From positions 3,286,001 to 3,350,000 of the forward strand of contig NZ_CP042163.1 in the NCBI RefSeq assembly GCF_007725405.1: 64,000 nucleotides of DNA. The letters run 5' to 3'. Numbering within the stretch: the stretch's first letter is position 1; each line of letters begins with the position of its first letter. A program made the translations under genes and the position numbers. This stretch comes from Shouchella miscanthi (GTDB lineage Bacteria; Bacillota; Bacilli; Bacillales; Bacillaceae_D). The notes beneath the pieces were generated by a model. The model worked only from the letters and a program-made list of their open reading frames with translations, did no database searches and was not told the origin of the DNA. Shown here in pieces: positions 1 to 7,348 of the stretch.

Positions 1-213
1 ACGCTCGAAAATCAAGTAGCGACTAGTACTAAGTTATCCCATATAAACAGTCAAGCAACGTTCATTCATCTTTAGTATCATGGTTTAGCAAAACACTCTA
101 AGGGGTGATTAAATGAGTAGTTACATACGATGCACCTCTGTTACCCCAAGCAGGATCATGTAATAACCCATCGGCTTTATTAGCCCCCTTGAGACCTCGA
201 AAAAAGCGGGGTT
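1..213. other. Non-coding start of the remnant prophage
   Basis: I see no complete gene here. A short reading frame starts at position 113 behind a good ribosome binding site (AAGGGGTGATTAA) but stops after 16 codons, which suggests the 5' stub of a deleted gene. It runs into a terminator-like hairpin. The stretch belongs to the decayed element that fills the first 3.1 kb. Confidence 0.4.
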
Positions 214-219
214 TTGTTT
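183..219 (+). terminator. Terminator-like hairpin, copy 1
   Basis: A C-rich arm (CCCC...CCTCG) pairs with GCGGGG and is followed by TTTTG. Nearly the same sequence, including the phrase CCCCTTGAGACCTCG, recurs at about 9785-9820 behind an accessory gene of the intact prophage, so the two copies are related. Confidence 0.6.
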
Positions 220-260
220 ATTCTCTTATTGTTCATTTATTTCTATTGGACAGAAAGTAT

Positions 261-350
261 CTACTTTAAGTCTCTTAACCTTAATTTAACCTGCCAATAT
301 TCTAACCGCTCCTGTAACTGCTCTTGCATCAAAATAACCACCGTAACCCC
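261..350 (-). pseudogene. 5' fragment of phage metallopeptidase-like gene
   Basis: The minus strand reads MQEQLQERLEYWQ and then KLRLRD before a stop. This matches the N-terminus of the HELLH protein encoded at 37165-37542 (TQEQLQERLEYWQGKLRLRD). Only the first 25 or so codons remain. It is direct evidence that the first kilobases derive from a prophage related to the intact one. Confidence 0.7.
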
Positions 351-412
351 TCTCTTCATCCAGCCTGAGTCAAAAAATTCTTTTAGAAAACCATTGCAAT
401 TGATTGAGGGAC

Positions 413-446
413 CGCGCACGGTAACGTGATCAGCTCTTTTTTTATT
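413..446. repeat. Shared element A, copy 1
   Basis: The block CGCGCACGGTAACGTGATCA followed by GCTC and a T run is repeated with one or two changes at 48989-49020 in the intact prophage. In both places it lies in non-coding DNA and ends in CTC plus a T run, so a terminator or small regulatory RNA is possible. No coding function is visible. Confidence 0.6.
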
Positions 447-556
447 TTGATCTTATGTGTGTTCGTGACGATGTAATTCCGCGTTTTACCGCGCTCTCCA
501 AGGGTAATGAATTAAAAGCGTTCACTAAACCTTAACTTTCAGAAGTATCTATAGAA

Positions 557-751
557 ATGGAGGTAATTAAAATTAAAAACGCATTATCAAAAACGTTAGT
601 CACTTCCTTTATCACAGTTGTAGGCATTTTAATCATATTGCTCATCTTCAATGGGGCATCTGTATTTAATAACACTCTATTAATGTCAGCACTGGCGTTT
701 ATTGTACTAATACATTTTATTATTATACTCTTCCGCAACCGTTCCACTTAG
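557..751 (+). CDS. Small membrane protein (hypothetical)
   Basis: A 64-residue protein with two hydrophobic helices (about residues 13-34 and 40-58) and a basic C-terminus. The GGAGG lies just inside the annotated ATG, so translation may begin a few codons later at a rare ATT. It is the first of three small membrane-protein genes in the same direction. No family was recognised; an immunity-type or prophage cargo role is only a guess. Confidence 0.5.
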   Translation: MEVIKIKNALSKTLVTSFITVVGILIILLIFNGASVFNNTLLMSALAFIVLIHFIIILFRNRST

Positions 752-802
752 ACTGATTCAACCTATTTATTAAATCGTAGTAAATGAATTGGAGGTCTTC
801 TT

Positions 803-907
803 ATGAATGAGAATAATGATAGAAAACCATTCCGCAGCAAGAAAGATATGTTCCTGTGGTTACTTGCAGGGATACTAGGCACTCTCATAGCTATAATAAT
901 ATTTTGA
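803..907 (+). CDS. 34-residue single-span membrane peptide
   Basis: The frame begins MNENNDRKPFRSKKD and ends in one hydrophobic segment (residues 17-34). A perfect GGAGG lies 8 bases before the ATG. Charged N-terminus and terminal membrane span suggest a small inner-membrane peptide. It is the middle gene of a three-gene run of small membrane proteins. Confidence 0.55.
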   Translation: MNENNDRKPFRSKKDMFLWLLAGILGTLIAIIIF

Positions 908-940
908 TACTCCAGTTAAACAAGATTTAGGAGGTATTCG

Positions 941-1138
941 ATGTATCGTTTTAACAGATGGACCTATTCCCTGACACTAGCTCTCATATGCGGTGCCGTT
1001 TACTTAGCATTGAGTTATTTTAATAACAATCAAGCGGAATGGCTAAACACCCTTATCCTAACCACCGCTTTATTCCTTACATGGGTGTTTCTTTTTCCAA
1101 GATTCTATAAAAATAAAAATGGTGAAGTTAAAAAGTGA
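941..1138 (+). CDS. Small two-span membrane protein
   Basis: A 65-residue protein with two hydrophobic helices (about 8-26 and 36-54) and a lysine-rich C-terminus. TAGGAGG sits 6 bases before the ATG. It closes the run of three small membrane-protein genes. No homologue was recognised; its conserved spacing with the two upstream genes suggests one transcript. Confidence 0.6.
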   Translation: MYRFNRWTYSLTLALICGAVYLALSYFNNNQAEWLNTLILTTALFLTWVFLFPRFYKNKNGEVKK

Positions 1139-1166
1139 TACTCCCTATAGAGGAGAGCGTTAATCA
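1136..1166. repeat. Shared element B, copy 1
   Basis: The 31-base block TGATACTCCC...AGCGTTAATCA with an internal CTCC/GGAG hairpin is repeated at 49449-49479, where it overlaps the stop codon of a small zinc-ribbon gene. It is one of at least four segments shared between the remnant and the intact prophage. Confidence 0.6.
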
Positions 1167-1232
1167 ACAATTACAAAAATTCACGGTGAGGGGAGGATTC
1201 GAGATCGTAAAAATACTCTAAGCGTGAATTCT

Positions 1233-1451
1233 ATGGAACAATTAGGAACTCAAGAAGAAAGAGGTACAAGAAATACTGAAGTTGTTGATATTCAAAATTG
1301 AGGAACGACTTTTGAAAACCCTACCAATTATACGAGCGATCGAAGTAACGATGAACTATTAGAGATCGAAATCTACAATGTAGGACACTCTTCTGTTGAA
1401 GTGTTTCCACCAACCGAGCTAACCCTGATTCGACAGAAGAGTGATTTTTAA
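1233..1451 (+). pseudogene. Small gene interrupted by one in-frame TGA
   Basis: The frame starts MEQLGTQEERGTRNTEVV, meets a TGA at 1299-1301 (possibly a former TGG), and then stays open for 50 codons (ELLEIEIYNVGHSSVEVF...) to a TAA. The downstream part reads like genuine protein, so I treat it as a gene killed by a single nonsense change. The function is unknown. Confidence 0.45.
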
Positions 1452-1524
1452 CGTATAGGGTATTCTCCCATACTTGCATTTTATAACGACTTTAGGACTA
1501 AAAACTGCAACTATACTGCAAATC
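1447..1524 (-). promoter_or_regulatory. Decayed copy of the phage late promoter
   Basis: The segment aligns with 39010-39087. It keeps the paired ACTGCAA repeats 11 bases apart (1504 and 1515) and the TATGGGA-GAATACCC block that corresponds to the extended -10 region. No phage regulator gene remains upstream. It supports descent of the first 3 kb from a related prophage. Confidence 0.6.
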
Positions 1525-1789
1525 AGTTATTTTCTTTTTTAGAGTCTTCATCTTTCCACTCAAAAAACACTACTAATAGGAAAGAAATTATTGCTAAAGG
1601 TAAAGTTACCATCAGTGCAATAAGACCAAAAGTATAAGTCCAAAATAAAGCGTTATTTCCAGTTTGATTCTGTATAAATTGTTCGTAAAGGTCAATTGCA
1701 AGAAAGAAAAGAAATATCGGAACTATAGTAATGACAATAGTCCAAAGTATTGTCTTAATTAATCTTTTAGAGAAAGATTTTGACTTCAA
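1523..1789 (-). CDS. Two-span membrane protein (hypothetical)
   Basis: An 88-residue protein with a basic N-terminus, two long hydrophobic helices (about residues 12-33 and 46-74) and an acidic/basic tail (KDEDSKKENN). Translation most likely starts at TTG, 8 bases behind GAGGT. It lies in the remnant element beside an unknown gene read in the same direction. No family was recognised. Confidence 0.55.
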   Translation of the reverse strand: MKSKSFSKRLIKTILWTIVITIVPIFLFFLAIDLYEQFIQNQTGNNALFWTYTFGLIALMVTLPLAIISFLLVVFFEWKDEDSKKENN

Positions 1790-1809
1790 ATTGTTTTACC
1801 TCACTTAAA

Positions 1810-2397
1810 TTAGAAGGAAGCATTAAATCTTTGATTTCCATGTGTAGGGAATAAGTTGTTAAATCCTTCATTATCTTTTGTATATACTAAGAAACTCATT
1901 CCTGATTTCGGTATATAAACAGCCACTTCATGCGCAGGTGCTAAATCATGGACTCCAGATACACTTCCAGATCCATTAGAAGTAATATTTACTGAGTAAT
2001 TATAATCAATATTTGGAGGTAACTCCATAAATAAAGGAATTCCCACTGAATGCTCAAGATCCCAAGAAGCTCTACTAGAGTTAATGCTAGAATTCGATCT
2101 CGTAAAAGTATCTGCTTCAGCCAGTTGTTCTTCAACTAATCTCTTATTCCCATTGTATCGACCTGTTACACTTATTGCCAAACCTCTACTATCAATGTAG
2201 GGGTATGAATTTGATCTATCTGCTTCAACACGGTTGTTTGTAAAATCTGCCCTAATTGCACTTCTTGTTCTGTAGCGGTCACTAAATTCGTCCCAAATTG
2301 CATTCCCCGCTGAATTCATACGATTATCTCCACCTATGTATCCCACCAAACCACCAGCTATACTTACATACTCATTAGGAATCTCCAATTGCCTCAA
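1810..2397 (-). CDS. Unknown beta-rich protein, possible cargo gene
   Basis: A 195-residue protein rich in Ser, Asn and Gly, with no membrane helix. It begins at TTG without a clear ribosome binding site, so the N-terminus may have been lost by decay. The C-terminal half contains repeated hydrophobic/polar patterns typical of beta sheets. It lies between the integrase remnant and a small membrane protein, a usual place for lysogenic-conversion genes. I do not recognise the family. Confidence 0.5.
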   Translation of the reverse strand: MRQLEIPNEYVSIAGGLVGYIGGDNRMNSAGNAIWDEFSDRYRTRSAIRADFTNNRVEADRSNSYPYIDSRGLAISVTGRYNGNKRLVEEQLAEADTFTRSNSSINSSRASWDLEHSVGIPLFMELPPNIDYNYSVNITSNGSGSVSGVHDLAPAHEVAVYIPKSGMSFLVYTKDNEGFNNLFPTHGNQRFNASF

Positions 2398-2574
2398 CGA
2401 AACGCTTTAATATAATTAATTTTCTGTTATTTCGAGCATTATTATTCTTTGCATCGAATCACTCCTTAAGGTTTGCTTTATTTTAAAAGCCATATTTATG
2501 GCTCTTAAAACCTAATTCAACTTCTTAATAATTAAGACCTGTAGTGATCAAAAACACCTAAAAAAAAATAAAAA

Positions 2575-2992
2575 CGGACGATTCAAATTGATGAGTTTGT
2601 TCTAGGAGAACTCAAAACCCTTAAGAAGATCATGAATGAGTACAAGCTCAGAAAAGGTAAAGAGTATAACGATCAAGGGTTTATATTTGTAGACACGAAT
2701 AGAAAGCCCGGTTACCCAATGATTATTAAAACTGTCGGTCGTAGAATAAAACGAATTTTAAAATTAGCTCAGTTGGATGAATCACTTACCCCCTTACTCT
2801 CCAAGACTTACCCATACCTCTTTATTAGCTGAGGCTGGTGTTTCTCTTGAAGAGATCATGGAACGATTAGGACATAAGAATGATTCAGTCACAAGAGACG
2901 TTTATCTACACGTAACAAAATCACGCAAAAAAGAGGCTGCTGTAAAGTTCAGCAACCTCATGGATAGTGTAAGAAATAAAAATTCGGGGTAG
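2575..2992 (+). pseudogene. Tyrosine integrase C-terminal remnant, frameshifted
   Basis: The first frame reads RTIQIDE... up to about 2795, then the reading shifts to a second frame carrying LTHTSLLAEAG, IMERLGHKN and VYLHVTKSRKK. These are the C-terminal motifs of phage tyrosine recombinases (H-x-x-R-H region, LGH, catalytic Tyr). The usual LRHTH has become RLTHT, and the N-terminal half is missing. The pseudogene sits 90 bases before an attachment core, just as the intact integrase does at the other end. Confidence 0.85.
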
Positions 2993-3080
2993 AAAGTATG
3001 TCAAAAGCATGTCATATCATACAATTAACTACACTAACAAACCCGAAACCCTTAAAGCATCAAGGGGTCAGAGAGGCATG

Positions 3081-3098
3081 TTACATCATGCCGCCCAT
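3081..3098. other. attL core of the intact prophage
   Basis: The 18 bases TTACATCATGCCGCCCAT are identical to 55938-55955, which is the end of groEL (reverse strand: Met-Gly-Gly-Met-Met-stop). The 22 bases before it are also similar (13 of 22 by eye). The site separates the remnant element on the left from the intact prophage on the right. Confidence 0.85.
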
Positions 3099-3231
3099 TC
3101 TGTTAATGGTTTTTTAGGGTTTCTTCTCACTTTTTTAAAGACTGGTTTTGAATACAAAACTACCAACAAAGTCAGTTTTATTCCTCCGTACTCCGCAGTC
3201 CTTATTATGTTTGTTATTTTTTCGTTAGTTT

Positions 3232-3459
3232 TTATAAACTAACATTATGCAATCCAATACTACCCTTAAAATAAGCAAACGACTCATCAATTATTTTTCT
3301 CATCTTTGCGTCATCTTTTATTTGTAAATCTTCAATATTCTTTATAACCTTGATCCAAACAGTTTCCAGTGTTTCATCGTTATCTGTTTCTTTGTATAAA
3401 CTGTATAAAGACTTCGCTTCAACCAGTCTCCCCCTCACCTTGTCTATTTTAATCTTCAT
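3232..3459 (-). CDS. Hypothetical protein downstream of aimP
   Basis: A 75-residue mostly helical, charged protein. The ATG is preceded by GAGGACC at good spacing. It overlaps the end of the preceding gene, so the two are translationally coupled. In phages with arbitrium loci the gene(s) after aimP form the aimX region; whether this protein or its RNA does that job cannot be seen from sequence. Confidence 0.6.
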   Translation of the reverse strand: MKIKIDKVRGRLVEAKSLYSLYKETDNDETLETVWIKVIKNIEDLQIKDDAKMRKIIDESFAYFKGSIGLHNVSL

Positions 3460-3622
3460 TACTCGGTCCTCTATACAGATACACACTGCTAATCTCTACC
3501 CAACGATTAAAACCATGTATATCTTTTTCTGGGGATAAATATTCTGCGTATACTTTTTTATTATCATGGACAATAAGTTTCCCGGACTGGTTCTCTATAT
3601 CCCAAAACTTAGATAACTTCAT
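3449..3622 (-). CDS. Hypothetical protein, candidate aimX-region gene
   Basis: A 57-residue protein beginning MKLSKFWDIENQSG, with GGGGG 7 bases before the ATG. It is the first gene after the terminator and inverted repeat that follow aimP, which is where the AimR-activated transcript starts in known arbitrium systems. It overlaps the next gene. No family was recognised. Confidence 0.6.
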   Translation of the reverse strand: MKLSKFWDIENQSGKLIVHDNKKVYAEYLSPEKDIHGFNRWVEISSVYLYRGPSNED

Positions 3623-3644
3623 TGTAGTTCCCCCTTTTTTTATG

Positions 3645-3691
3645 TACACATATAAATAGGAAGATACTCGATTCTCATATGCATATGTGTA
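3645..3691. promoter_or_regulatory. Candidate AimR operator (inverted repeat)
   Basis: TACACATAT at 3645-3653 and its perfect reverse complement ATATGTGTA at 3683-3691 are separated by 29 bases. AimR of phage SPbeta binds short inverted repeats separated by about 25 bases just upstream of aimX, so geometry and position fit. A 12-base palindrome CATATGCATATG lies beside one arm. Confidence 0.55.
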
Positions 3692-3694
3692 TAT

Positions 3695-3722
3695 AAAAAG
3701 ACGTCGTTGTATTAGACGTCTT
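3695..3722 (-). terminator. Terminator between aimP and the downstream genes
   Basis: On the minus strand AAGACGTC pairs perfectly with GACGTCTT across a 9-base loop, followed by TTTT. It would end the aimR-aimP transcript before the candidate aimX genes. Confidence 0.8.
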
Positions 3723-3757
3723 CTTTAGTTGTAATAAGTATAGCTTTGTAGTATAAA

Positions 3758-3913
3758 TTATGTCCCTGTACCTGGTTGTGTCGGTCCGCTAAGTGGTGTA
3801 CTAGTAGGCGCTGTACCTGTTCCCGGTTGTGTTGGTCCCGCTACTTCCGTCAAAGTAACTGATCCAGATACTAGGATAGTCACAGCGACGATTGAAAGTA
3901 ATAACTTCTTCAA
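3758..3913 (-). CDS. aimP: Arbitrium signal peptide precursor (AimP-like)
   Basis: A 51-residue peptide starting at TTG behind GGGAGGTGAG. It has a secretion signal (MKKLLLSIVAVTILVSGSV) and a short C-terminal part in which GPTQPGTGT occurs twice, the second copy being the very C-terminus. Export followed by proteolytic release of a C-terminal hexapeptide is how known AimP peptides work; here the predicted peptide would be close to QPGTGT. It lies 14 bases after the aimR stop. Two copies per precursor would double the output. The exact mature peptide is an inference. Confidence 0.8.
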   Translation of the reverse strand: MKKLLLSIVAVTILVSGSVTLTEVAGPTQPGTGTAPTSTPLSGPTQPGTGT

Positions 3914-3927
3914 TTTCTCACCTCCCT

Positions 3928-5019
3928 TCACTGATATTCCGAAATTGCTCTTTCAAATAATTGAGCAAAGAAATTATTTCCTGATTGCTTCATTAAACCG
4001 TATCCTTTAATGATTGGTTTAATATCTTTAGTTGCAATCCCTAAGTAAAGAAGAGCAAAAGGAGATTTTTTATCAACCGTTTCTAAAGCTTTTCTTGCTT
4101 TCTCATTTTCTTTCCTTACTAAGTATTGGAATGCCAATTCTTCGTCCTTTAAAGATTCTATTTCCTGATATTCACCATGAACATTCAATACAAACTGAAT
4201 GTCTTGCTCTATTTGAGCAGCCTTACTACTTGAAGCTAATTTATACAACCTTTTTGCTTCTTTTAAATTGTGTAAAGATAGCTCTTTATTACGATACATT
4301 TCAGCATGGCCTAATAAATGATAAGCGCATGCTACTAAATAAATTGGCACAAGCTTGCTCTTCGTTACCTCTTTTGCATGCATAATTGCTTCGTCAATAT
4401 CTTCATTCTCGTAGAGACAAACAAAAGAATAATTCAAATGGTACTTAACCTTAAGCGAATCTTTTAAAAACCCTTCTTTCAAAGTACCTATCTTTCTCTC
4501 TACACGATCTATGAAAGATCTAATGTTATATTGATCATTACGGAAATGTATTGATGTTTCAATTAAGTCTAACTTGAGTTGGGCATCTGGAACTGTAACT
4601 CGTCCATATAGTTCGCGACACTTTTCCCATGCCACTTCCGGAGTCATGATGTTTCTATCCCTATTGAAACGGTATATTTCTACCCATTCTTTAACCTCAC
4701 CACGGTGATCTTTATACTCGGTAAGCAAATCATCCATTAACTCTTGTCTTTCGAAATTAGAAGCGTATTCAAGTGAATTAAGTATACCAACTGGCTTTTT
4801 AAGCGTTCTGCAATAATCGTCCATTACCTCTAAGTAATCTTCTTCTATGTACCTAAGTACAGACAGCGTTTTCGAGAATCTTAAGTCTTTACTACCTTTT
4901 TTATCAATTACATCTGATATAAGGGATTTTGCAATGCCTGTGTTATGTGTAATGTCAATTTGCTTATTTCCCTCTTTGCTTAACCACTTGTTTATTGAGT
5001 TAAAAAGTACTTCTGACAT
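3928..5019 (-). CDS. aimR: Arbitrium receptor AimR-like transcription factor
   Basis: A 363-residue protein with an N-terminal helix-turn-helix (about residues 8-50, ITHNTGIAKSLISDVI) and a C-terminal series of TPR-like helical repeats. The pattern DYC, LEYA and WVEIYRFNRD resembles AimR of SPbeta-group phages (family knowledge). AimR binds the phage peptide; peptide binding stops activation of aimX and promotes lysogeny. The gene is followed by a signal-peptide gene, a terminator and an inverted repeat, the expected arbitrium order. A Rap/PlcR-type regulator with Phr peptide is the nearest alternative. Confidence 0.8.
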   Translation of the reverse strand: MSEVLFNSINKWLSKEGNKQIDITHNTGIAKSLISDVIDKKGSKDLRFSKTLSVLRYIEEDYLEVMDDYCRTLKKPVGILNSLEYASNFERQELMDDLLTEYKDHRGEVKEWVEIYRFNRDRNIMTPEVAWEKCRELYGRVTVPDAQLKLDLIETSIHFRNDQYNIRSFIDRVERKIGTLKEGFLKDSLKVKYHLNYSFVCLYENEDIDEAIMHAKEVTKSKLVPIYLVACAYHLLGHAEMYRNKELSLHNLKEAKRLYKLASSSKAAQIEQDIQFVLNVHGEYQEIESLKDEELAFQYLVRKENEKARKALETVDKKSPFALLYLGIATKDIKPIIKGYGLMKQSGNNFFAQLFERAISEYQ

Positions 5020-5359
5020 AGGGACCCCATTTCCAGTTCGACTTTTTTAAAAGTTTTGTTTTGTCGAACATTTTAAACGTAACACTTTATACACACACTT
5101 TGTATTGGGAAAATTATAAAACAAAAACAACGTGTAATTTGTCGAAATTTAGTTTTTTATTACTATTTTTTTAAAATCTTTGATTAATTCAAGGTTTTCT
5201 TTGTTGGGAAACATTACCCTATAAAAATATATTATCACAAAACATTTGTTCGTCAAACAGAAAAATAAAGTGGATTTTAATTTTATAATTAACTACAAAA
5301 CGGATTATTAACAGACTGTAAAACCGTCCCGATATATTCTAGGGGCGGAGGGCATCTAT
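5020..5359. promoter_or_regulatory. Intergenic control region aimR / XRE regulator
   Basis: This 340-base AT-rich gap separates divergent aimR and an XRE gene. GTTCGAC at 5036-5042 and GTCGAAC at 5063-5069 form a perfect inverted repeat with a 20-base spacer just before aimR. Further TTGTCGAA copies occur near 5141, and AAAACATTTGTTCG (5239-5252) is a loose LexA-like or operator match. A TATAAT for the aimR direction lies at 5113-5118. Confidence 0.5.
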
Positions 5360-5656
5360 ATGGAAACATTTGGCGAACGACTAGCCTACATACGAAAACG
5401 ACATAATCTTTATCAGTACGAGGTAGCTGATAAGTTAGGCATCCATAAAGTTACCTATGCTAATTATGAGCAGGATAAAAGACAGATGGATTACGCTACT
5501 CTTGTTAGGTTTTGCGAGATATTCAATGTGTCATCTGATTTCTTACTAGGTATAATCCATATACCACATAGGATAGATGAATACAGCAAAGAAGAGGCTG
5601 ACTTTATGAGACGCTCGCTCGATGTATATAGAGAAGTAAAACGAAATAAATATTAA
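5360..5656 (+). CDS. XRE-family transcriptional regulator
   Basis: A 98-residue protein with a classical Cro/CI helix-turn-helix at residues 5-60 (YQYEVADKLGIHKVTYANYE) and a short charged tail. GGCGGAGGG precedes the ATG. It is divergent from aimR and shares its control region, so it may regulate the arbitrium locus or the neighbouring FtsK module. It is too short to carry a RecA-cleavable domain. Confidence 0.85.
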   Translation: METFGERLAYIRKRHNLYQYEVADKLGIHKVTYANYEQDKRQMDYATLVRFCEIFNVSSDFLLGIIHIPHRIDEYSKEEADFMRRSLDVYREVKRNKY

Positions 5657-5664
5657 TAAAAAGA

Positions 5665-5697
5665 AAAAAAGCGCCGAATGTGGACGCTTCTTTTTTA
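5665..5697 (+). terminator. Terminator after the XRE gene
   Basis: AAGCG pairs with CGCTT and is followed by CTTTTTT on the plus strand. It also lies directly behind the converging minus-strand gene. Confidence 0.7.
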
Positions 5698-6156
5698 TGC
5701 CAAGGCTCCGCCGATCCCAACTAGCAAATTCATAAAAATCGGCATTAGCTGGACCAGTATATAGCCGATACTGGCATTTTGTATCAATCCCACCCCACGC
5801 TCCTTTTGGTTAATCATAAACATCAACGCGCCGCCTGTAAGCATCACAAGCGCAATAGGATATGATAGTGCTTGGATCGCGTCAACAAGTGGCATAAACG
5901 CTTCTACGATGGTTTCCTTTGCGCTATCAATCGGACTCCATGCAGGAATAGCGTCCATTGGCATAGTCTCGGTTGCACTCGCATAAACTGATTTAGCTTT
6001 TGCATTGGATATAGCGATTGCGGTTGCCCCCGCTGCCAATCCGGTGCCGACTTTTATGTTTAGCTGTCTACTGGCAGCTCTTTTTTTAGTTGGCTTTGGT
6101 GGACAATCTCTATTATTTAAAAAATCACTGACTGATCCGACTGTTTTTACTCGCAT
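5695..6156 (-). CDS. VirB2/TrbC-like two-span membrane protein
   Basis: A 153-residue protein with a basic N-terminus, a first hydrophobic stretch (about 36-50) that ends in a signal-peptidase-like ASA site near 60, and two later membrane helices (about 94-114 and 126-150). This layout, a long leader and a two-helix mature protein, is that of VirB2/TrbC pilin precursors of type IV secretion systems. It overlaps the FtsK-like gene and is the last gene of a three-gene unit. The assignment rests on topology only. Confidence 0.5.
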   Translation of the reverse strand: MRVKTVGSVSDFLNNRDCPPKPTKKRAASRQLNIKVGTGLAAGATAIAISNAKAKSVYASATETMPMDAIPAWSPIDSAKETIVEAFMPLVDAIQALSYPIALVMLTGGALMFMINQKERGVGLIQNASIGYILVQLMPIFMNLLVGIGGALA

Positions 6157-7348
6157 GCTCTACCACTCCCTCGATATAATCATTTTCTATCATCGGTGTT
6201 TGCACAATGTATTTGCGGTCTGTCAGGTAAACACCACGACCTTTTATAAATGGCAGGTGTGCAGCATCCGTTATCCCCTCACCTAGCACAACCTCACTCG
6301 CTTTATCAGTCTGCAGCTTAAAGCACAACTTAGCATCACAGTTTTGCTTAATATTGTGATTAAGTACCTCGCTGTATGGCGTTTGCGTGGCGTAGATTAG
6401 CCGATAACCGAGCGCCCCGCCTATTCGTGCTATACGTGATAAGATCACTTCACACTGGTTCTTGATTTGCTTCAGCTCTTTATCCTTTTCAATGCCCGGC
6501 GCCAACTCTGCTCCTTCATCAATAACGACAAAGTGCCTTGCCTTTATACCTGCCTCTTGTACGTTCTCGTAGCCACCTTCTTTCAAATAGGACATGACTC
6601 CATCCATTTGTACGTTGATTGCTTCCAGTCTCTCCAACGCTTCCTCTGCGTCGCTCGCAATACCTTGTATCTGAGGACATTTACTGTAACGGCTAAAGGT
6701 TAGACCACCTTTGAGGTCAATTAATGTAAATAAGGCATTATCAGGTTGATTAGATATAAGAGTCGTGATGGCCGTCTTTAAAAAAATTGATTTACCATAC
6801 CTTGTCGTACCTGCCACAACCATGTGCATGACCTTATCAAAATCGTGCTTTATCTCTTTATCCCTGCTTACACCGATCGGTACCGCCCAGTCTTTGCAGT
6901 TGTTTTCGTACGGAAGATACTCGGTTAAGGGATGATTATAGATCTTTACTTTTAATGTAGTGTCATAGCTCAACAAAACCTCTTTTTTGTATGTCTCTCC
7001 GTTCGTGATTCGTTTGATGTTCTGTTTTAACCCTTTGTTCACATCCACATTTTTAATGTTAGTTAACTTAAAGCCTTCCTTGGATCCATTGAGGCTCGTT
7101 TCGATTGCTTCTTTTTTCTTTTTAAAATCTGTGAAGGTAAGTCCTTCCGGTAATCGGTAAACGTATTCGGTATGGTCGCTCGCTTTCTTCGTCCTCAGCA
7201 ACTTTGGTGTATCCTCTTTTTGGTTGTATTTGATGTATAAACCACACTTTCGGAATATCCGGTCTAACCTCTGTTTGTCGGTATGGCCCTCTTTAAGATA
7301 CTCGGCACCTAGCCACGCTGCACCGCCTAACAACAGCTCTAGAATCAT
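6125..7348 (-). CDS. FtsK/SpoIIIE-type DNA translocase
   Basis: A 407-residue ATPase with an N-terminal hydrophobic helix, Walker A GTTRYGKS (residues 180-187) and Walker B FVVIDEGAE (about 268-276). The core matches FtsK/SpoIIIE/TcpA double-stranded DNA pumps. It lacks a gamma domain and multi-pass membrane anchor, as in plasmid and mobile-element versions. It overlaps a small RHH-like gene upstream and a pilin-like gene downstream, so the unit looks plasmid-derived. Similar genes occur in lysogeny regions of B. cereus-group phages; their role there is not settled. Confidence 0.85.
   Translation of the reverse strand: MILELLLGGAAWLGAEYLKEGHTDKQRLDRIFRKCGLYIKYNQKEDTPKLLRTKKASDHTEYVYRLPEGLTFTDFKKKKEAIETSLNGSKEGFKLTNIKNVDVNKGLKQNIKRITNGETYKKEVLLSYDTTLKVKIYNHPLTEYLPYENNCKDWAVPIGVSRDKEIKHDFDKVMHMVVAGTTRYGKSIFLKTAITTLISNQPDNALFTLIDLKGGLTFSRYSKCPQIQGIASDAEEALERLEAINVQMDGVMSYLKEGGYENVQEAGIKARHFVVIDEGAELAPGIEKDKELKQIKNQCEVILSRIARIGGALGYRLIYATQTPYSEVLNHNIKQNCDAKLCFKLQTDKASEVVLGEGITDAAHLPFIKGRGVYLTDRKYIVQTPMIENDYIEGVVEHASKNSRISQ

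Noticed and set aside
214-429. Open frame of 71 codons on the plus strand
   Set aside because: It is low-complexity at the start, has no ribosome binding site, and covers the minus-strand fragment of the metallopeptidase gene and shared element A.
3009-3242. Open frame of 77 codons across the attL core
   Set aside because: It runs through the attachment site and has no convincing start signal; the sequence is not protein-like.
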